A DNA stretch of 64,000 bases from Shewanella mesophila (GTDB lineage: Bacteria > Pseudomonadota > Gammaproteobacteria > Enterobacterales > Shewanellaceae). Location: contig NZ_CP080421.1 in assembly GCF_019457515.1 (NCBI RefSeq), positions 4,259,584-4,323,583 of the forward strand, in the 5' to 3' direction. The translations under genes and the position numbers were made by a program. Under the pieces are notes generated by a model, which worked only from the letters and a program-made list of their open reading frames with translations, had not been told where the DNA came from and did not search any database. Positions 37,498 to 46,629 of the stretch are shown in pieces. How positions within the stretch are numbered: the first letter of the stretch is position 1; every line of letters begins with the position of its first letter.

Positions 37498-38862
37498 TTA
37501 CTTCTTTTTCTTAACCGGACGAGCCCATCCCGTTAAATGACGTTGCTTAACACGGGTGATGACTAACTCATCTGCCGCAACATCTCGAGTAATGGTAGAA
37601 CCAGCCCCTAAGGTTGCGCCCTTGCCTATAGTGACAGGTGCAACTAACTGGGTATCACTACCGACAAATACATTATCTTCAATCACAGTAAGGTGTTTAT
37701 TCGCGCCATCGTAGTTGCAGGTAATGGTTCCCGCGCCAATATTAACCCCTGCGCCAATTTGCGCATCACCAATATAGGCAAGATGACCCGCTTTAGAACC
37801 TTCACCCAATACCGCCTTCTTCATCTCAACGAAGTTACCAATATGAGCATCACGCTTTAGCTCAGCACCGGGGCGCAGACGAGCAAATGGTCCGGCACTG
37901 GCTTTTTCACCGACAATGGCATTTTCGACAATCGAATAAGGCTTAATCTCGGCATTGTCAGCAATTTCACAATCAATCAAAATTGCGCCGGCACCAATGG
38001 TGACATTATTACCTATGGTCACTTTACCTTGGAAAATAACATTAACATCGACCATCACATCCATACCCACGCTAACATCGCCGCGAATATCGATACGGGC
38101 AGGATCTCTAAGATTTGCGCCTTCAAGCATCAATTTTTCAGCTGCGCGAACCTGATAGGCACGCTCTAATTGTGCTAATTGTATGCGGTTGTTGGCACCT
38201 TCTACTTCAATAGCCGACTGCGGTTGCGCAGTGGTAATCACTACACCGTCGCGGTGAGCCATGGCTACGATATCGGTGAGATAGTATTCCCCTTGGGCAT
38301 TGTCCGATGATAACTGACCGAGCCAATCTTTAAGCTGTTTACCTGGTGCCGCCATAATACCAGTATTGATCTCGTTGATCTTAAGCTGCTCGGCATTAGC
38401 ATCTTTCTGCTCGACAATACCCACCACCTGGCTGGCTTCACGTACGATGCGGCCATAGCCAGTAGGATCAGGTAGATTAACAGTAAGAATAGCTAGGCCA
38501 TTGTCATCGCGCGCCGCTAACAGTGCATTCAGCGTCGATGCCTGAATTAATGGCACATCACCATATAAAATTAGTACGGTATCGTCATCATTAATATTAT
38601 CGTTGGCTTGCGCCACCGCATGACCCGTTCCTAATTGCTCCGCTTGTAATACCCAATTAAGTTGCTGCTCGCCTAAGCTTGCTTGCAGCTTATCGGCGCC
38701 ATAACCATAAACCAACTGAATAGCGTTACTTCCCACTTGGTGCGCTGTGTCTATCACATGCTGAACCATGCTTTTGTGCGCTATAGGGTGAAGAACTTTA
38801 GGAAGATCTGAGCGCATGCGGGTTCCCTTGCCTGCGGCCAAAATCACTACATTCAGTGCCAT
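37498..38862 (-). CDS. glmU: Bifunctional GlmU: glucosamine-1-phosphate acetyltransferase / N-acetylglucosamine-1-phosphate uridyltransferase
   Basis: A 454-residue cytosolic enzyme making UDP-GlcNAc for peptidoglycan and lipid A. The N-terminal uridyltransferase (about 1-228) has LAAGKGTRMRSDLPKVL and LYGDVPL. The C-terminal left-handed beta helix (about 250-450) carries hexapeptide repeats and the acetyltransferase active site with NFVEMKKA, HLAYIGDA and ITCNYDGANKH. It is transcribed alone, with its own terminator, and works two steps after GlmS, also encoded in this window. Confidence 0.98.
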   Translation of the reverse strand: MALNVVILAAGKGTRMRSDLPKVLHPIAHKSMVQHVIDTAHQVGSNAIQLVYGYGADKLQASLGEQQLNWVLQAEQLGTGHAVAQANDNINDDDTVLILYGDVPLIQASTLNALLAARDDNGLAILTVNLPDPTGYGRIVREASQVVGIVEQKDANAEQLKINEINTGIMAAPGKQLKDWLGQLSSDNAQGEYYLTDIVAMAHRDGVVITTAQPQSAIEVEGANNRIQLAQLERAYQVRAAEKLMLEGANLRDPARIDIRGDVSVGMDVMVDVNVIFQGKVTIGNNVTIGAGAILIDCEIADNAEIKPYSIVENAIVGEKASAGPFARLRPGAELKRDAHIGNFVEMKKAVLGEGSKAGHLAYIGDAQIGAGVNIGAGTITCNYDGANKHLTVIEDNVFVGSDTQLVAPVTIGKGATLGAGSTITRDVAADELVITRVKQRHLTGWARPVKKKK

Positions 38863-38983
38863 GGGTTTATCCTTGAGCTAATGCTATTTAATAAGAAGGT
38901 CAATTTTGTGGAGGTGATTTTAATAGATCAGGCATTTAAAAGCGACCAAGTCGACAATAAAGGCTAGATAGCAGGATTAGTCG

Positions 38984-39340
38984 TTAAAAAGTAATTGTTT
39001 TATCAGAATCTAATACCCATTGCCCTAGATCATCCATAGTCGCGACCTGACAACCGTCGATAACAGCAAGCTTAGTTAAACCACGGGCATGCATACAAGA
39101 TCCACAAAATTTAACGGCACTACCTTGGGCTATTACGATTTCTAGCATCTGCTGAATATTGTAACCCTCACTGGGATTTTGTTTAGGCAGTACCGCAGTT
39201 ATCGCGTCAGACAGCAGAAATAGCCTTACCTTAACTGGTGTACACTCTTGTTCATTGAGCTGTATTGCCAAACGCAGGGCATTAAACAATCGCTCTGAAC
39301 CATAAGGAGCATCATTAACAATAATAAGTATGTCCTGCAT
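38984..39340 (-). CDS. DsrE-like family protein
   Basis: A 118-residue protein with the DsrE/F fold: ILIIVNDAPYGSERLFNALRLA at the start, LFLLSDAI in the middle and FCGSCMHARGL (cysteines near 81 and 84) in the position where sulfur-relay proteins keep their active cysteine. Homologues bind or transfer sulfur, but this one lies alone between glmU and the ATP synthase operon, so its role cannot be told. Length is usual for the family. Confidence 0.82.
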   Translation of the reverse strand: MQDILIIVNDAPYGSERLFNALRLAIQLNEQECTPVKVRLFLLSDAITAVLPKQNPSEGYNIQQMLEIVIAQGSAVKFCGSCMHARGLTKLAVIDGCQVATMDDLGQWVLDSDKTITF

Positions 39341-39454
39341 TGAAAGCTCGCTTCAAACATAAATAAATTAATGAACACAGAGTAGCATCACTCTAAAAAT
39401 GAAAGATTTATATATATCACGTTCCAGCTGTTCATTGCTGTTGATTTCAGATAC

Positions 39455-39480
39455 AAAAAAGGCGCCCTGAGGCGCCTTTT
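39455..39480 (-). terminator. Terminator of the ATP synthase operon
   Basis: A 10-bp stem AAAAGGCGCC / GGCGCCTTTT with a 4-base loop and a following T run on the minus strand, 18 bases after the atpC stop. Confidence 0.9.
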
Positions 39481-39497
39481 ATCATCAAACAATAACC

Positions 39498-39926
39498 TTA
39501 TCTGGCAATGTTCTTTTTGATGGTTTCTACAACGCGCAATTGAGCGATAGCCTGAGCTAATTCAATCGCTGCAGCGGCATAGTTAAAGTCTGCACCTGCA
39601 TCAGCCATATGGGCTTCTGCACGACGCTTGGCTTCTACAGCTGCCTGCTCATCAATCTCTTCGGCACGCAATACCACGTCAGCCAATACGGATACTGAAA
39701 AAGGTTGTACTTCCAGGATACCACCCGAAAGATAGAACACTTCTTCTTTACCATCTTGCTTGACGATGCGCGCCATGCCAGGTTTGATAGGTGTAAGTAA
39801 AGGAGCGTGACCAGGCATAACACCTAGATCACCTTCACTACCAGTGACTTGTAGGTGTGCTACAAGGCCTGAATAGATGTTACTTTCTGCACTTACAATA
39901 TCAAGTTGTACTGTCATGGCTGCCAT
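39498..39926 (-). CDS. atpC: F1F0 ATP synthase epsilon subunit
   Basis: A 142-residue central-stalk subunit that couples rotation to catalysis and can inhibit ATP hydrolysis. The N-terminal beta sandwich (about 1-87) has VQLDIVSAE, GDLGVMPGHAPLLT and FYLSGGILEVQP; the C-terminal helical hairpin (about 90-140) is alanine- and glutamate-rich. AAGGAGAA lies before the ATG. Last gene of the atp operon, 33 bases after atpD. Confidence 0.96.
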   Translation of the reverse strand: MAAMTVQLDIVSAESNIYSGLVAHLQVTGSEGDLGVMPGHAPLLTPIKPGMARIVKQDGKEEVFYLSGGILEVQPFSVSVLADVVLRAEEIDEQAAVEAKRRAEAHMADAGADFNYAAAAIELAQAIAQLRVVETIKKNIAR

Positions 39927-39959
39927 CCGTTCTCCTTAAAATACCAAGCCTAGGCCCGA

Positions 39960-41336
39960 TTATTTTTTGTTAGCTCGCTCGATAACTTCATCGATTGAAC
40001 CTGCCATGTAGAACGCTTGCTCTGGAATGTGGTCAAACTCACCTTCCAATAGTCCCTTAAAGCCACGGATAGTGTCTTTTAGAGAAACGTACTTACCTGG
40101 AGAACCGGTGAATACTTCAGCTACGAAGAATGGCTGAGAAAGATATTTTTCAATCTTACGAGCACGAGATACAGTGGTCTTATCTTCATCAGATAATTCG
40201 TCCATACCTAGAATCGCGATGATATCTTTCAGCTCTTTATAACGTTGTAGTACGGTTTGTACACCACTTGCTACGTCATAATGCTCTTGACCAACAACTA
40301 ATGGATCTAACTGACGAGAAGTCGAATCCAATGGGTCAACCGCTGGGTAAATACCCAGAGAAGCAATGTTACGTGACAGTACAACAGTCGCATCTAAGTG
40401 AGCGAAGGTTGTTGCTGGTGACGGATCCGTTAAGTCATCCGCAGGTACGTATACCGCTTGAACTGAAGTAATAGAACCAGTTCGAGTTGAAGTAATACGT
40501 TCCTGAAGAACACCCATCTCTTCAGCCAATGTTGGCTGATAACCTACTGCTGATGGCATACGGCCTAGCAGTGCAGATACTTCCGTACCCGCCAAGGTGT
40601 AACGATAGATGTTATCAACGAAGAAAAGAACATCTTTACCTTCGTCACGGAACTTCTCGGCCATAGTCAGACCAGTAAGTGCCACACGTAGACGGTTTCC
40701 TGGAGGCTCGTTCATCTGACCATAAACCATGGCCACTTTATCGAGAACACCAGACTCTTCCATCTCGTAGTAGAAGTCGTTACCCTCACGAGTACGCTCA
40801 CCTACACCAGCGAATACTGACAAACCAGAGTGCGCTTTAGCGATGTTGTTAATCAGTTCCATCATGTTAACTGTCTTACCAACACCCGCACCACCAAACA
40901 GACCTACTTTACCACCCTTAGCAAACGGACAAACAAGGTCGATAACCTTGATACCAGTTTCTAAAAGTTCAGTAGTGTTTGACTGATCTTCATATGAAGG
41001 CGCTTCACGGTGAATAACATAACGTTCTTCTTCACCAATTGGGCCCGCTTCATCAACAGGTTGACCTAATACGTTCATGATACGGCCTAGGGTCGCAGCC
41101 CCAACCGGAACAGAAATAGGTGAACCAGAATTTACTACCTCAAGACCACGACGCAGACCATCTGAAGTACCCATAGCGATGGTACGAACTACACCACCAC
41201 CAAGTTGCTGCTGAACTTCCAGCACCAAGCCTTCACTTTTGATCTCTAGAGCGTCATAAACCTGAGGTACGGCATCATGTGGAAACTCAACGTCCACAAC
41301 CGCGCCAATTACTTGGACAACAGTACCTGTGCTCAT
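39960..41336 (-). CDS. atpD: F1F0 ATP synthase beta subunit
   Basis: A 458-residue catalytic subunit. The P-loop GGAGVGKTV (about 148-156), the catalytic glutamate in GERTREGNDFY (near 181), and VYGQMNEPPGNR are intact. The C-terminal region LEGEFDHIPEQAFYMAG is conserved. Length matches E. coli (460) closely. Confidence 0.98.
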   Translation of the reverse strand: MSTGTVVQVIGAVVDVEFPHDAVPQVYDALEIKSEGLVLEVQQQLGGGVVRTIAMGTSDGLRRGLEVVNSGSPISVPVGAATLGRIMNVLGQPVDEAGPIGEEERYVIHREAPSYEDQSNTTELLETGIKVIDLVCPFAKGGKVGLFGGAGVGKTVNMMELINNIAKAHSGLSVFAGVGERTREGNDFYYEMEESGVLDKVAMVYGQMNEPPGNRLRVALTGLTMAEKFRDEGKDVLFFVDNIYRYTLAGTEVSALLGRMPSAVGYQPTLAEEMGVLQERITSTRTGSITSVQAVYVPADDLTDPSPATTFAHLDATVVLSRNIASLGIYPAVDPLDSTSRQLDPLVVGQEHYDVASGVQTVLQRYKELKDIIAILGMDELSDEDKTTVSRARKIEKYLSQPFFVAEVFTGSPGKYVSLKDTIRGFKGLLEGEFDHIPEQAFYMAGSIDEVIERANKK

Positions 41337-41370
41337 GATTAATCCTCTAAACTTTTATTCGTTACCCAGC

Positions 41371-42231
41371 CTAAACTGCTGAGGCCCCTGAAACAATTTC
41401 CGACAGTTCCTGCGTAATCGCAGCCTGACGGGCTTTGTTGTAGACCAACTGCAAGTCATCGATAAGCTCACCAGCATTGTCAGTCGCAGCTTTCATAGCA
41501 ACCATTCGGGCCGCTTGCTCAGATGCGATGTTTTCGACAACACCTTGATACACTTGAGATTCCACATAGCGAACCAATAAAGTCTCCAAAATTTCTCTTG
41601 GATCTGGTTCGTATAAGTAATCCCAGTGATGAGCAATCTCATCATCTTTTGACTTAGGCAAAGGTAGCAGCTGTTCGATCACAGGCGTCTGACTCATGGT
41701 ATTAACGAACTTGTTAAATACCACATACAGACGATCAAGTGTGCCTTCGTTGTAAGCTTGTAGCATTACGCGTACTGTTCCTATCAGGTCGGCGAGCTTT
41801 GGAGCATCACCTAAACCTGAAGCATGAGCAGACACTTTACCACCAAAGCTATTGAAGAATTGTACGCTTCGTGCACCAATTGGGCAGAATTCAACTTCTG
41901 CACCGGCTTCACGTTGCTTCTTCACGTCTGCGACAACCTTTTTGAAAAGGTTGACGTTCAGACCACCACAAAGACCACGGTCGGTTGATACAACAATGTA
42001 ACCAACCCGCTTAGCTTCTCTCACTTCCAAATAAGGATGCTTATATTCGAGAGAACCTTGCGCCACGTGACCGATCACCTTACGCATATTTTCTGCATAT
42101 GGACGGCTCGCTGCCATGCGTTCCTGCGCTTTGCGCATTTTGCTGGCTGCAACCATTTCCATCGCAGATGTGATCTTCTGAGTGTTTTGAACACTCGCGA
42201 TCTTGGTTTTAATCTCTTTAGCGCCGGCCAT
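41371..42231 (-). CDS. atpG: F1F0 ATP synthase gamma subunit
   Basis: A 286-residue rotor shaft. The N- and C-terminal helices that form the coiled coil are clear (AGAKEIKTKIASVQNTQKIT at the start and LQLVYNKARQAAITQELSEIV at the end), and the Rossmann-like middle has STDRGLCGGLN. Gene order alpha-gamma-beta is as in other Gammaproteobacteria. Confidence 0.97.
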   Translation of the reverse strand: MAGAKEIKTKIASVQNTQKITSAMEMVAASKMRKAQERMAASRPYAENMRKVIGHVAQGSLEYKHPYLEVREAKRVGYIVVSTDRGLCGGLNVNLFKKVVADVKKQREAGAEVEFCPIGARSVQFFNSFGGKVSAHASGLGDAPKLADLIGTVRVMLQAYNEGTLDRLYVVFNKFVNTMSQTPVIEQLLPLPKSKDDEIAHHWDYLYEPDPREILETLLVRYVESQVYQGVVENIASEQAARMVAMKAATDNAGELIDDLQLVYNKARQAAITQELSEIVSGASAV

Positions 42232-42280
42232 CTTTACTCTCCAATCTGGACCTGAGGTGCCTTAAGACACCTCTGTGTCT

Positions 42281-43822
42281 TTACCAGGTTTGGGTTTCTA
42301 CGAACTTGTCGAGGCCAGCCTTCAAACCACCTTCGATATCGGCATTGTAATCGCCAGTCTCGTTGATAGTCTTCATTAGGTCAGCATGCTCGCTGTTCAT
42401 GTAAGAGAGCAAAGAAGCTTCGAAGTCACCGATCTTGTTTAGCTCAACGGCCTTTAGGTAACCTTTTTCAGCTGCGAAAATAGACACAGACTGATCGGCT
42501 ACGCTCATTGGCGCATATTGCTTTTGCTTCATTAGTTCGGTAACACGCTCACCATGCTCAAGCTGAGCACGAGTTGCATCGTCAAGATCAGATGCAAACT
42601 GAGAGAACGCCGCAAGCTCTCGATACTGTGCTAGTGCAGTACGGATACCGCCAGACAGTTTCTTGATGATCTTAGTCTGCGCAGCACCACCAACACGAGA
42701 AACAGAGATACCAGGGTTAACAGCAGGACGTAGGCCTGAGTTAAATAGGTCAGTTTCAAGGAAGATCTGACCATCGGTAATCGAAATTACGTTGGTCGGT
42801 ACGAATGCAGATACGTCACCCGCTTGAGTTTCAATAATCGGCAGTGCTGTTAGAGAACCAGTTTGGCCCTTAACTTCGCCTTTAGTGAACTTCTCAACAT
42901 ACTCAACGTTTACACGTGAAGCACGTTCTAGTAGACGAGAGTGAAGATAGAAAACGTCGCCTGGGTATGCTTCACGTCCTGGAGGACGCTTAAGTAGCAA
43001 TGAGATCTGACGATAAGCAACTGCTTGCTTAGAAAGATCATCATAGACGATTAGTGAGTCTTCACCGCGGTCACGGAAGTATTCACCCATTGAACAGCCA
43101 GAATATGGCGCCAAGTATTGTAGTGCAGCAGCTTCAGAAGCGGTTGCAACAACAACGATGGTGTTAGCCAATGCGCCGTGCTCTTCAAGTTTGCGAACTA
43201 CGTTAGCAATAGTAGAAGCCTTTTGGCCTACCGCTACGTACACACACTTAATGCCAGAGTCTTTTTGATTGATAATGGCATCGATCGCTAGCGCTGTTTT
43301 ACCAGTCTGACGGTCACCAATTACCAATTCACGTTGTCCACGACCGATTGGGATCATAGAGTCAACGGCTTTGTAACCAGTTTGCACTGGCTGATCTACT
43401 GACTTACGTTCAATAACACCTGGTGCGATAACTTCAACAGGAGAGAAACCATCGTTATCGATAGGTCCTTTACCGTCGATCGGTTGACCCAAAGTGTTGA
43501 CTACGCGACCTAATAGACCACGGCCAACTGGAACTTCCAAGATACGACCAGTTGTTTTAACTTTTTGACCTTCTGCCAAAGAGGCATAAGGACCCATAAC
43601 TACGGCACCGACAGAATCACGTTCTAAGTTCAACGCGATTGCGAAACGGTTACCAGGCAGTTCGATCATTTCACCTTGCATCACATCGGCTAGGCCGTGG
43701 ATGCGGATGATGCCGTCACTTACTGCAACGATAGTACCTTCGTTGCGAGCTTCACTAACGACTTCGAACTGCTCGATCCGCTGTTTAATCAGATCGCTGA
43801 TTTCAGTGGAATTCAGTTGCAT
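42281..43822 (-). CDS. atpA: F1F0 ATP synthase alpha subunit
   Basis: A 513-residue regulatory F1 subunit, the E. coli length. The ATG at 43822 is chosen over a TTG two codons earlier because GGGAG lies eight or so bases before it and relatives begin MQLNSTEIS. The P-loop GDRQTGKTA (about 169-177) and the arginine-finger region (GREAYPGDVFYLHSRLLER, and RPAVNPGISVSRVGG near 360-375) are intact. Confidence 0.98.
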   Translation of the reverse strand: MQLNSTEISDLIKQRIEQFEVVSEARNEGTIVAVSDGIIRIHGLADVMQGEMIELPGNRFAIALNLERDSVGAVVMGPYASLAEGQKVKTTGRILEVPVGRGLLGRVVNTLGQPIDGKGPIDNDGFSPVEVIAPGVIERKSVDQPVQTGYKAVDSMIPIGRGQRELVIGDRQTGKTALAIDAIINQKDSGIKCVYVAVGQKASTIANVVRKLEEHGALANTIVVVATASEAAALQYLAPYSGCSMGEYFRDRGEDSLIVYDDLSKQAVAYRQISLLLKRPPGREAYPGDVFYLHSRLLERASRVNVEYVEKFTKGEVKGQTGSLTALPIIETQAGDVSAFVPTNVISITDGQIFLETDLFNSGLRPAVNPGISVSRVGGAAQTKIIKKLSGGIRTALAQYRELAAFSQFASDLDDATRAQLEHGERVTELMKQKQYAPMSVADQSVSIFAAEKGYLKAVELNKIGDFEASLLSYMNSEHADLMKTINETGDYNADIEGGLKAGLDKFVETQTW

Positions 43823-43836
43823 GCTCAAACTCCCAA

Positions 43837-44370
43837 TTACGACTGCAGCGTTTCAGACAGACGGTTTAGTTTACCGCTGACCGAGCCATCAATGACTAGG
43901 TCGCCTGCCGTGATAATTACACCAGCGACAAGGCTGGCATCTACGCTGCAATTCAGCTTAACTTTGCGTGTGAGACGTTTCTCTAGAGAAGCACCTATTT
44001 GCTGTTGTTGCTCTGCGTTAAGCTCAGTGGCAGAAACAACATGTGCTTCAACCTCTTTAGCCCACTCATTGCGTAACTCATGAAAGAGTTCATACACAGC
44101 AGGAAGTACTTCCAAACGACCGTTTTCAGCCATTACCTTTAACAGGTTCTGACCTTGCTCATTGACCTGCTCACCACAAACTTTAATAAAAAGTTCTGCA
44201 AGCTGGTTACTGGCTAATGCGCCAGACAGTAGCGGCTTCATCGTCTCGTTTTCACTGACTTGAGCTGCAAAATCAAGCATCTCTGCCCAACTATCTACTG
44301 CATCTTTTTCAAGAGCAAAGTCAAACGCTGCCTTTGCGTAAGGACGAGCGATGGTGGTTATTTCAGCCAT
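43837..44370 (-). CDS. atpH: F1F0 ATP synthase delta subunit
   Basis: A 177-residue peripheral-stalk subunit joining the b dimer to the top of F1. The N-terminal six-helix domain (TTIARPYAKAAFDFA at 5-19) and the C-terminal SLEKRLTRKVKLNCSVDASLVAGV element are typical. It ends 14 bases before the atpA start and starts 15 bases after atpF. Confidence 0.96.
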   Translation of the reverse strand: MAEITTIARPYAKAAFDFALEKDAVDSWAEMLDFAAQVSENETMKPLLSGALASNQLAELFIKVCGEQVNEQGQNLLKVMAENGRLEVLPAVYELFHELRNEWAKEVEAHVVSATELNAEQQQQIGASLEKRLTRKVKLNCSVDASLVAGVIITAGDLVIDGSVSGKLNRLSETLQS

Positions 44371-44385
44371 AACTCAACTCCCTTA

Positions 44386-44856
44386 TCAAATTTCAGCAAC
44401 TAGTTTATTAACTATGTCACTGTGGGCGGCTTCATCAATCGAACGCTCAAGGATCTTCTCTGCACCAGCGATGGCTAGAGAAGCAACTTGCTTACGCAAG
44501 TCTTCTTTCACGCGATTACGTTCAGCTTCAATTTCTGCTTTACCCTGAGCGATAATTTTAGCGCGCTCAGCGTCTGCTTCGGCTTTGGCCTCTTCGACAA
44601 TCTGAGCTTTACGCTTATTAGCTTGCTCAATGATTTCGTTAGCAGTTGCCTTAGCTTCTTTTAGTTGGTCGGTGGCTTTCGCCTGTGCCAACTCAAGGTC
44701 TTTTACAGCACGATCAGCATCAGCTAGACCGTCGGCTATCCTTTTTTGGCGCTCTTCGATGGCATTCATCAAAGGGGGCCAAACAAACTTCATGCAGAAC
44801 CACACGAAGATAATAAAGGCAACCGTCTGACCGATTAGGGTAGCGTTGATATTCAC
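44386..44856 (-). CDS. atpF: F1F0 ATP synthase b subunit
   Basis: A 156-residue stator protein, starting with GTG behind a strong AGGAGG site. One N-terminal membrane helix (about 5-27, TLIGQTVAFIIFVWFCMKF) is followed by a long, charged coiled coil (about 35-140) that forms the peripheral-stalk dimer. Length matches E. coli exactly. Confidence 0.96.
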   Translation of the reverse strand: MNINATLIGQTVAFIIFVWFCMKFVWPPLMNAIEERQKRIADGLADADRAVKDLELAQAKATDQLKEAKATANEIIEQANKRKAQIVEEAKAEADAERAKIIAQGKAEIEAERNRVKEDLRKQVASLAIAGAEKILERSIDEAAHSDIVNKLVAEI

Positions 44857-44893
44857 AACAGCCTCCTAGTTAGATTAAAGACAGAAGCGTTGA

Positions 44894-45145
44894 TTACAGC
44901 ATTGCACCCAGTGGGTTAGTAAACAGCATAAATAGTGCAATACCTACACCGATCATGGTTACCGCATCCAATAGACCAGCAACAATGAACATCTTAACTT
45001 GTAGCATAGGAGCCATTTCTGGTTGACGCGCAGCGCCTTCCAAGAACTTGCCACCTAGTAGGCCGAAACCGATAGCGGTACCTAGAGCACCCATACCAAT
45101 CAGTAGAGCAACAGCGATAGCTGTCATGCCTAATACAGTTTCCAT
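44894..45145 (-). CDS. atpE: F1F0 ATP synthase c subunit
   Basis: An 83-residue proteolipid of two membrane helices joined by the polar loop GAARQPEM. The ion-carrying carboxylate is the aspartate in AGLLDAVTM (near 60). No sodium-binding motif (paired glutamine/glutamate) is visible, so proton coupling is expected. The monomers form the rotor ring. Confidence 0.97.
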
Positions 45146-45214
45146 CTCTATCTCCAGTATTCTAAATCTTTAGTTAGTTAGTGATTTAGCTTAAAAAAAT
45201 TTCTTCGGCAATCC

Positions 45215-46009
45215 TTAATGATCTTCATGAGCCATGCTTAGATACACGATCGTAAGCATCATGAAGATAAACGCCTGTAGGGTAATAACCAAAATATGGA
45301 ATATTAACCAACCTAGCTGCAATGTCACACCTAGAGCGGATAACGCCATATTGGCACCATACATCAGCGCAATAAGGATGAAGATCAACTCACCAGCATA
45401 TAAGTTACCGAATAGACGCAGTGCCAATGAAATAGGCTTAGCGATAAGGGTAACTGATTCTAGTAGGAAGTTGACGGGTATCATTGCCCAATGGTTAAAC
45501 GGATTTAACGTAAGTTCTTTTACGAACCCTGAAACGCCCTTGACCTTTATGCTGTAGTAAATAATCAGCAAGAACACACCAATAGCTAAGCTGAAGGTGA
45601 TGTTTAAGTCAGTAGTTGGAACCACTTTCAAGTAAGGGATACCAGCAGCAGCTGCCAGTGATGGAATCCAGTCAACAGGAATCATATCCATGAAGTTCAT
45701 CATGAATACCCAGACAAAAATGGTTAAAGCTAGAGGAGCAATGACAGGATTACGTCCATGGAAGGTTTCTTTCACGCTGCCATCAACGAATTCAACGATC
45801 ATCTCGACAAAACACTGAAGTTTGCCAGGAACACCGGTAGTCGCTTTTTTGCCAACACTATGAAAAATCCATAGGAATAATACGCCAAGACCAACCGAAA
45901 AGAGCAACGAATCAACGTGCCATGTCCAGAACCCTTCGCCAACGTGTAAGTTGGTAAGATGGTGCTGGATATAGCCCTGCGGTGTTAACGCTTCACCTGT
46001 TGCAGACAT
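45215..46009 (-). CDS. atpB: F1F0 ATP synthase a subunit
   Basis: A 264-residue inner-membrane protein with five or six helices that forms the proton half-channels. The essential arginine is in SLALRLFGNLYAGELI (near 205), and the conserved glutamine/glutamate face is in the final helix block LQAFIFMMLTIVYLSMA. Located 70 bases before atpE. Confidence 0.97.
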   Translation of the reverse strand: MSATGEALTPQGYIQHHLTNLHVGEGFWTWHVDSLLFSVGLGVLFLWIFHSVGKKATTGVPGKLQCFVEMIVEFVDGSVKETFHGRNPVIAPLALTIFVWVFMMNFMDMIPVDWIPSLAAAAGIPYLKVVPTTDLNITFSLAIGVFLLIIYYSIKVKGVSGFVKELTLNPFNHWAMIPVNFLLESVTLIAKPISLALRLFGNLYAGELIFILIALMYGANMALSALGVTLQLGWLIFHILVITLQAFIFMMLTIVYLSMAHEDH

Positions 46010-46021
46010 GATTCATCCCAC

Positions 46022-46405
46022 TTAACTTTGCTTGAAGTATAAAGGAGCTGTCCAATGCACAATTAACGCTGATATATAACAAACAAAAAGCGGCATAAAT
46101 ACGACCTTAAGATTGATAAACACTAACGAAAACATTGCTATGGTTAACAGCAACTTTACCGCTTCCCCCCAGTAAAAAGTTTTCATCACTTTTCCTGCAG
46201 AGCTTGCTCCCGTGTGGGAAAAAGCGAGGGTTGCGAATACAAAATTAGGAAGTACAGCGATTGCACCACCTGCTAACGCAGATAATCCAAACTGAGCTCC
46301 CCACACGGCGAAAAAGACAATTGAAACACCCCCAGCCACCGCCGCCTGCATCATCACCAACTTATAGGCTGACCACCGGCCACGACGTGCTAAAACCTTG
46401 CTCAA
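46022..46405 (-). CDS. atpI: ATP synthase accessory protein I
   Basis: A 127-residue protein with four membrane helices, typical of AtpI, which helps assemble the c ring and perhaps takes up magnesium. It starts with TTG, eight bases behind GGAG; a nearby ATG (46410) is followed at once by a stop and cannot be used. First gene of the operon. Confidence 0.9.
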   Translation of the reverse strand: MSKVLARRGRWSAYKLVMMQAAVAGGVSIVFFAVWGAQFGLSALAGGAIAVLPNFVFATLAFSHTGASSAGKVMKTFYWGEAVKLLLTIAMFSLVFINLKVVFMPLFVCYISALIVHWTAPLYFKQS

Positions 46406-46490
46406 TTCATCTTCTCCGCATTCATACTTTTTGTTTCTATGACTGAATTTCAGTTATCCAATCAATGACGAGGTACAAAAAGCTTGCGAA

Positions 46491-46518
46491 AGTATACCTT
46501 TTCGCACATCCAAAGCAA
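46491..46518 (-). promoter_or_regulatory. Likely promoter of the ATP synthase operon
   Basis: On the minus strand TTGCTT (-35, 46513-46518), a 16-base spacer and TATACT (-10, 46491-46496) lie about 85 bases before atpI. I see nothing else firm in the 224-base gap between atpI and parB. Confidence 0.55.
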
Positions 46519-46629
46519 GTTTAAGGTAAGTAAAAATAGAGACTTTTAACGTGATCTAGGCCAAAAGTCTAAAAGTAGAAGATTAACAGATGTCACAAAG
46601 TTACATAATATTACGTTAACGTGGGATTT

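Noticed and set aside
42061..42080. CACGTGACC as a second parS
   Set aside because: Only the central CACGTG is shared; the flanking bases do not match.
43697..44083. A 128-codon plus-strand frame opposite atpA/atpH
   Set aside because: It is antisense to two conserved ATP synthase genes and is explained by codon bias.
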